Source: Methanobacterium petrolearium
GTDB taxonomy: Archaea; Methanobacteriota; Methanobacteria; Methanobacteriales; Methanobacteriaceae
Length of the DNA stretch: 27,069 bases
Reading direction: 5' to 3'
NCBI RefSeq assembly: GCF_017873625.1
Contig: NZ_JAGGKL010000015.1
Span: forward strand, 1 to 27,069
Part shown: one piece after another, positions 17,708 through 24,500 of the stretch
Layout: every line of letters begins with the position of its first letter
Numbering within the stretch: position 1 is the stretch's first letter
Program-made: the position numbers and the translations under genes
Notes under the pieces: model-generated
Database searches by the model: none
The model's input: only the letters and a program-made list of their open reading frames with translations
What the model was told of the DNA's origin: nothing

Positions 17708-18328
17708 TTATGTATTTTTTTCCAGACAGACAAACTGAATCGTGACTGGATCTAGATCAATGGAGGTAATGTTTTCTTCCAAACTTTCCCCATCTAATCC
17801 GTTTTCTTCTCCTTCATCTTCGTGAACTTCAATGATCATAGCTTCTTCTTCTGCGGCACCAGGATCCTTTTCAATGCATTCTTTAACCTGTGACTGGATA
17901 GCTGCTGCATCTTCAACATCGATCATACTCACTATCTCCAGTTGTTGTTGGAATCGTTGGATAGCCTCATCTGGTATGTTTTCTATGAATGGAATGGCAC
18001 CAGTAGCACCAACTATCTTCCTTTTATCAGGATCCACACCATTGGCATGCAGAGCTTCAATACTCTGACCCGTAATGTGTCCCTGCACCTCTGATCCACA
18101 CAGTACCAGGAACCGGATGTTGGGGTTGGAAATTAAGTTGGCCATCATCTTCTCAATTCCCAGGTTTTCAGTTTTGCAGGGCCCGGCAATGGCAGCCCCT
18201 GCATCCACCAGCACTTCTTCAATATGAGAAGCAAGTGTAGCACCAGCAACACAGCTTTGCGGGTCACCCACCACATAATCTCCATTAATAACCGGCCATC
18301 CTTCTGCAGGTTCTTTTTTTTCAGCCAT
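17708..18328 (-). CDS. mtrA: Soluble MtrA paralogue (corrinoid-binding, no membrane anchor)
   Basis: MtrA is the corrinoid-carrying subunit of the membrane N5-methyltetrahydromethanopterin:coenzyme M methyltransferase. This 206-residue protein matches its corrinoid domain over residues 1-155: A-E-G-W-P-V (8-13), A-G-P-C-K-T-E-N-L-G-I (48-58), V-Q-G-H-I-T-G-Q-S-I (81-90) with His84, the known cobalt ligand position, and A-L-H-A-N-G-V-D-P. After an acidic linker (165-185) it ends in T-I-Q-F-V-C-L-E-K-N-T and lacks the C-terminal membrane helix of true MtrA. No other mtr genes flank it, so it is not the Mtr complex locus. It fits the cytoplasmic MtrA homologues known from some Methanobacteriales, whose role is unsettled. 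GGAGGT precedes the ATG. Confidence 0.9.
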   Translation of the reverse strand: MAEKKEPAEGWPVINGDYVVGDPQSCVAGATLASHIEEVLVDAGAAIAGPCKTENLGIEKMMANLISNPNIRFLVLCGSEVQGHITGQSIEALHANGVDPDKRKIVGATGAIPFIENIPDEAIQRFQQQLEIVSMIDVEDAAAIQSQVKECIEKDPGAAEEEAMIIEVHEDEGEENGLDGESLEENITSIDLDPVTIQFVCLEKNT

Positions 18329-18334
18329 ACATTA

Positions 18335-18396
18335 AACCTCCGTTTTTAGATAATGTTTCAGTATTTACTAAGACAGGTTATGGATATAAATATTTC
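18335..18396 (-). promoter_or_regulatory. Promoter region of the mtrA paralogue
   Basis: On the minus strand a TATA box (AAATATTTATATCCA, about 18382-18396) lies about 55 bases before the ATG, and GGAGGT precedes the start by six to eight bases. This gives the gene its own short-leader transcript, separate from the giant upstream gene. Confidence 0.55.
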
Positions 18397-18514
18397 CATT
18401 TTACTTTAAAAATATTAATGTAAATTTGAATAAGATGGTGAATCAACAAATCCATCTAAAACCAAGACAAATAGACCAAATCAATCTAAAACCAATATTC
18501 ATTAATCTAAATAC

Positions 18515-18546
18515 CTAAAAAAAGAAAAAAAGAAAAAGGGAAAAAA
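18515..18546 (-). terminator. Oligo-T terminator of the giant CobN-like gene
   Basis: On the minus strand T-rich tracts (T6, T5, T7 and T7, broken by single C or short C runs) begin five bases after the stop codon at 18551. Multiple T runs are typical archaeal terminators. No GC-rich hairpin is needed or seen. Confidence 0.6.
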
Positions 18547-18550
18547 TTGC

Positions 18551-21500
18551 TTATCTTCCTTTGAAGTTTCCTTTGAAGTAACCTAATCCCACTAGACATA
18601 CCAGTGCAATTACACCAACAACGGCTGCTACAGGAAGACCAGACTCAGATGCACCACTTGAAGAAGAACTATCCTTTGAAACTTCATAGGCCTTACCTTC
18701 ACCCTGATCTCCAGGAGAAGTTTCACCTTCTGATTCTTCATCTCCAGTTTGTCCTGATGATCCACTGCTCTGTGACTGAGCAGATGCTGATGTTTGGGAA
18801 CCAACAGATTGAGCTGCAGCCTGGCTGGATCCTACAGACTGGCCTGATGGTTGTTGTTGCTGGGTATTGAACATTTCACTACCAGTGGCCTGGTACATTA
18901 CATTCATGAACTGGTTCACTAGAGTTGCACTCATTTGGCTCATTGCATACTTCATATTAGCCAGGTTACCACAGACACAATCACAGCAGGAAACTCCGTT
19001 TGTCATCACGTTCTGGGCTAGGGCATTAGCCAACTGTGACATTATCGCCTTACTAGGATTCCAAGCTCCGATCAGTGCTGCATTTATGAATTTGGCCATC
19101 ATCTTTTGGGCGGCAAAGGGAGCATATGTATTCATAAATTGAGCAAGAGATTGACTATAAGCGCTAGTGCCAAAGTAGGTGTTGTACCATTTGTTCCACT
19201 CTCCAGCAGTGCTGAGTTCGGGTGCCAATTCACTGAACCTGAAGAAGTTATCTAGGGCTCTAGCAAAATTTCTGCCACCACCATAACCATAGTTCTGCAT
19301 ACCTTCTATGTAATCTGGGTTCACGTATCGTGTGGTTATTTCTTGACTGATGACCTGTTGAATTGGGACTGATTTGGGGTTTTCCCGGTCTGCATATTTT
19401 AAAACGTTCCAAGTAATTGTCTCTCCTTTATTGACGTATTTCAGGGTGTTGTACAATCCTCCCCAGTAATCCACATAGTCATCATTGTCCAGTACTCCGT
19501 AGAGGTTGGTGTTCCTACTGGAGTACATGGTGGTAACTCCACTGAGTGCTCTGGTGAATACTGCAGGGTTGGATGTTCCCCAGTTGTTTTGAGAGTAAAT
19601 ATGACCCATTCTGGTTAAATAGTACTCAGCCAGATCATCAACTGTATCCCAGGTCCAGCTCATTTCCAGTGCCTTGGATATTCCTGCACCATAATCACCA
19701 TCAGGTGGTGCAAATATACGAGATATGGCCATTTCACCAGCTTCCTCAGGAGTCATATCCAATCCCAGATAATATATGAAGTCACTGACCCAGTTCTGGG
19801 CAACGTAATTATCACTTAGAGATTCACTTCCCACTCCATAATAACCTATACCATCCATTATTTCATCTAAACCAATTTTAATCTGATTATGGTATTGACT
19901 CAGACTGCTATCAGCAAGAATGGTATAATATGATCGAGCCAAGGCAATTCGGAAGGCTTTGTCCAGAAGTCCGGCCTGTCGGCTGTAAAGGTCACGGAAA
20001 AGTCCGCTGGTGATGATAACTGCATCAATCCTTTTCTTACTCCATCCTTCCGGCCGCACCAGATCCTCCAGTTCAATGTATTCTGGCATTTCTTTAAGTT
20101 TCTGACCATCAACTCCTGCACTGGGTGAATCTGACCATACTGGTTTCATTCCCAGAAGATACAACACCATGGAAACCAGTGCTCCATCATCCCTGGCTGT
20201 TTCCACACACCAGATTCCAATGGCCACCTTTTTGGTATCTTCATCTATGCCCTCGAGAAGTAGTAATGCCAGGGTTTTACCATATTCATAGGCTTCTTTG
20301 GTGGGTATTTCTGCTGCCTGGTCATGGTAGAAGTTTCTCCCTGTTGGTAGAACATCTGGATTGGATATAGGGTCATCTCCAGGTCCCGGTGTGATATATC
20401 CTCCACTTAAGGCCGTTAAGAAACTTTCTACCTCATTGTACACGCTTTCATTCAGAAGGTTGATATATGTTTTAGCCTTCTCAAGAGTCAATATGAAGTT
20501 ATCTGAGGGGTTATCAGTGAATTTTGAAGCAACAGTACTTATGTCGCTGTCAATTAACGCTTTCACCACCTCCTCACATATACCCTGCACTATATCTGTT
20601 TCCTGGGCTGATAAAGAGCTTTCTGTTTTTGCAAAGAATATTAAGGCGATTTCGTTTTGTAAGGTCGTTGTTTCTGTTCCTCCCGGTATCTGGAAGCCCA
20701 CGGAAAGCATACTACTCACCATGAGAGCTATCTGGTCATCACTCCACTCTTGACCAATAACATGCAACCCATAGGGGTAAAGCGTACCCTGAATATCCGA
20801 TATGTAATCATTAACCGCTTCTACAATCTCAGTCCCACTCATACTACTAATATCAACTCCCATACCTATCTCTAAGTCGTTTTCACTGATTATATCTTTG
20901 ATCTGGCTGAGTATTTCCAGTTTTGCAGTGCTGTTAGCCATGTCATAATCATCAGCCAGTATAGCCAGCTGCCCAAGATATCCATAAAGTGAAGTGTAGG
21001 TCATTGGAGGGATTAAATGGTCGATAATAACTGCATTACCTCTTCTTTTGGCCTGAATACCCTCAGCCAGCCCATCGGAGATGTAGAAATAGATCTGTGG
21101 CACACTACCAGTTACAACATTCGGGAAATCAGTTGGGGCCAGAATAACCTCTTTTCCAGGTAACCATTCATGGGTGGCGTGTCTTCCAATGTAAACCATG
21201 GCATCAGTTCCTTGTTGTTGTAACCAGGCATAAAATGCCAGGTATTGATGGTGAGGGGGAACAGCCATGTTGTGGTAAAGCTGATCTACATCTCCTTCCC
21301 ATCCACGCTGTGGTTCCGGGCCTATGAATACATTCCCAAACTGTATTCCTGGGAGGACAAAGTACTTCGTACCATTTCTTTCTACCACCATGATATCACC
21401 AGGGGCTTCTCCCCATCCAGACATTCCCTCTACATCAAGGGCCATGAACTGGGCTTTGTAGTTTAAGTAGTCATTGTAATCATCAACATCCTGACTTTCT

Positions 21501-24500
21501 GCATATTTCTTTAGACTACTGACTATACTGTTTAAAAGAGGTGTGGCAGCAACTGTTTTTTCTTCAGGTACCAGTGGAATTATCTGATTTAACCAGTAAT
21601 CGATTTTTTCATTTAAATCTTCAATGTAATCTGAATCACTGGTGTATCCCAGTTGCACTGCCTTTTTAACCAGTTCTCCAATATATGCCACTGGGCCTTG
21701 GGTCACATATAACTGGGTCATTTCATCCAGCTGGGAGAACCAGGCCATATAATCATCCACAGAATATAGAACCACATTCGGGTTATCGGCCAGTTTTTCC
21801 ACTTCTCCTGGTGCCCAGTTTGCCACATTTATCCCCTGAGCTAGCATTAAGTCTTCAAGAGCTTCGGTGTCTACAGGTATATTTTCTACAGTGTATCCTT
21901 CACTTTTCAACACATTAAGCAGGTTTAATATGCTCTGTATAGGATCAAGGTAGCTGGCTCCAATGTTATTCTTACCTGGAGGGTAGTTATAGTAAATTAA
22001 AGCCACTTTTTTAAGTGCATTGGCTGTGTATTTGAGCTGCACCCATCCTAATATTTTATCTGTCATGCTGTTGATGTTATCTTCTTGGGGTACGTATCCA
22101 ATAATAGCTGCCCCTGTCACTGAGTCAATAACTACCTTCATACCTCCCACAAAGGTTGGTTCTATCTCTCCCTGGGCCTCAAGTATGGTTATATGCCACC
22201 ATTTGTCTCCAGAGATATTAGGCAATCCTGAAGTACTAAGATACCATTCTTCGTTACTAACATAATCTGAGTGAAGGGCTCTGATAACAGGAACACCCAG
22301 TGCATCAAAGAATTCTGTGGTTAAGGTGAAATCATCACCTCCCAGTCCATAGGCAGGCATGGCCACAATGGCATCCACTCTGGTCAGGTACTCTGATGGG
22401 TTTTCTATGAAACTGGTTGCATTGGTTGCATTGGTAAAGGCCTGTAACATGATCTTTAACTGTTCTTCTGTTCCACCATAAGCAGTGACTGGTATTACGT
22501 TAAGACCTCTTGCTTCCAGGGCTTCAATTATAGCATAGTATGGTTGGAGTTCCTGAGCATCAACGTACATGGTACTTTCAATAAGACCCACACAACCCTG
22601 ACGATCACTGCTAAAGTAAGTTGCTATGTAATCTTCCAGAGTGTACCACTGGTAACGGTAAATACCATATTCCTGTTTTCCAGAGGAAAAACTAGGTTCC
22701 TCATAGTCGGTATCAAGACCTAATAAACTGAGTGCCCATAATATCTGATTTTTCAGGTTATCATTGTCATTTAAATTTTTGTAGATGGTGGCTTTATTGT
22801 ATATTTCTGGGAAGTTGGAGGTGTTCATGTATTCCACAGACTGGTTGTAATCAGAACCTCGCATGGTGTTCTGATAGTAAGATAATAACTCTTCTGTGGT
22901 GAAATTTTCCAAGAGTTTAACTCCATTAATGGAAGAGTATTTCATTAACTCCACAGATTCTGCCTTGACAGAAACTGGAGGTTCTAATATAAGGAAAACA
23001 CCCTTTTCAGTTATTTCAGGGTGTTCACTTAAGATCTTGGTTAATTTGGGTTCGGCATTGGTCATCACCCATTCACCAATGAACACGTCACAGGTTCGCA
23101 GGTATTCATAGACCTCATCCTCAGTCATGGCTTCTATCTGCAGACCATTACGCAGCTGTATGGATAATCCCTGTATATCTTCAAGAATATCCAGGGCTGC
23201 CATATTCAGGATGTTAGTTCCTGGTTTATCACTGATGATGAAAACACTTACCACACCACTTTCTTTCATTAGAACGAATTTTTTGAACTCGTTGTTGGTT
23301 TCCTTGTACTCATCAATCAGATTATCAGGGTCAACCACTATTTTCAGGTTATGGGAACCATAGCTGGTTGGTGTCCAATTAAATAAAAGTTGGATAGTTT
23401 CTCCAATATTTAAACCGGTTACAGTCTTGCTTTCTATCTCCTGATCACCATCATATAACTTAACCATAAAAGAATTGGAATCTTTGTATCCTCTGTTTGC
23501 AATGGTGGTATTTAACTGATAAACCTGATTAGTGACTAAGTCCAGGGGAACTTCCAGTTTTTCTGGAATTAAATCAGGTCTGGCCAGTTCAACCTCTAAA
23601 ACTTTGCTGATTTGGTTGTTGGTTTCATTAGACTCCTCCACTTGATTATCCGGATCAAATATGATCTGCAGGGAGTGGGAACCTGTGGTGGTGGGTTTCC
23701 ATGAGAAACTTAAACTAGTACTGGAACCAGCAGCTAAAACGTTAACATGCTGACTTTCTACTTCCTGGTTATTATCATATAACTTTACCTGGAAGTTATT
23801 TGCACTGTTAAGGCCTCCATTGTTAATAGTAGTGGTTATGGTGTAAGTTTGGTCAACCACTGAAATCTCAGGAACTACCATACTATCCGTGAACAAATCA
23901 GCCCTTGAATCACCACTAACGTATTTAACACTTAATAGTCCCAGGGCTATTTTGTAGTAGGAACTTGTACTACTTCTATCATAAGTTAAGGTGTTGGTAC
24001 CATAGTTAGTGAGGTAGCTGGTTACATTCCAAGTGTTAGAACCACTGTAACTACCCTGAGGGAGGCTATTGGCTATGACATTCTCGTTGAAAGTGTATTT
24101 ACTATCTGTGCTTGCAAGGTGAATCACTTTCAAAGTGGCGTCTTCTACCGTGGCTGAGGTAGGCAGTGTACTTATGAATGTGGACTGGCCAATGTAGTTC
24201 TCACCAAGGTTATCTTCCATATAATAGTTGTCTGTATCATGTCCTTGGTTGACCCAGTACATGATTTGGTCGTTGTCTCCGTCATTGTAGGCTATAATGA
24301 GGGTTATTAATTTGATCCGACCATCAAAACAATCTGGATTGGAAACCACGTGGGCATTGTTGTTTTGTTGCACCAGACTGGTCACATCGTACCACATAAA
24401 ATAATCACTGGTTACTCGGTTGCAGTGATCATTTATCTCAAGAGATCCCCAATCTTCAGAACCACCTTCTGGCCATGAATAAGTGCTGCTAAGGTGTTCA

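Noticed and set aside
20361..20753. 130-codon plus-strand frame inside the giant gene
   Set aside because: It is antisense to the CobN-like chelatase domain, and the minus frame carries conserved blocks on both sides of it.
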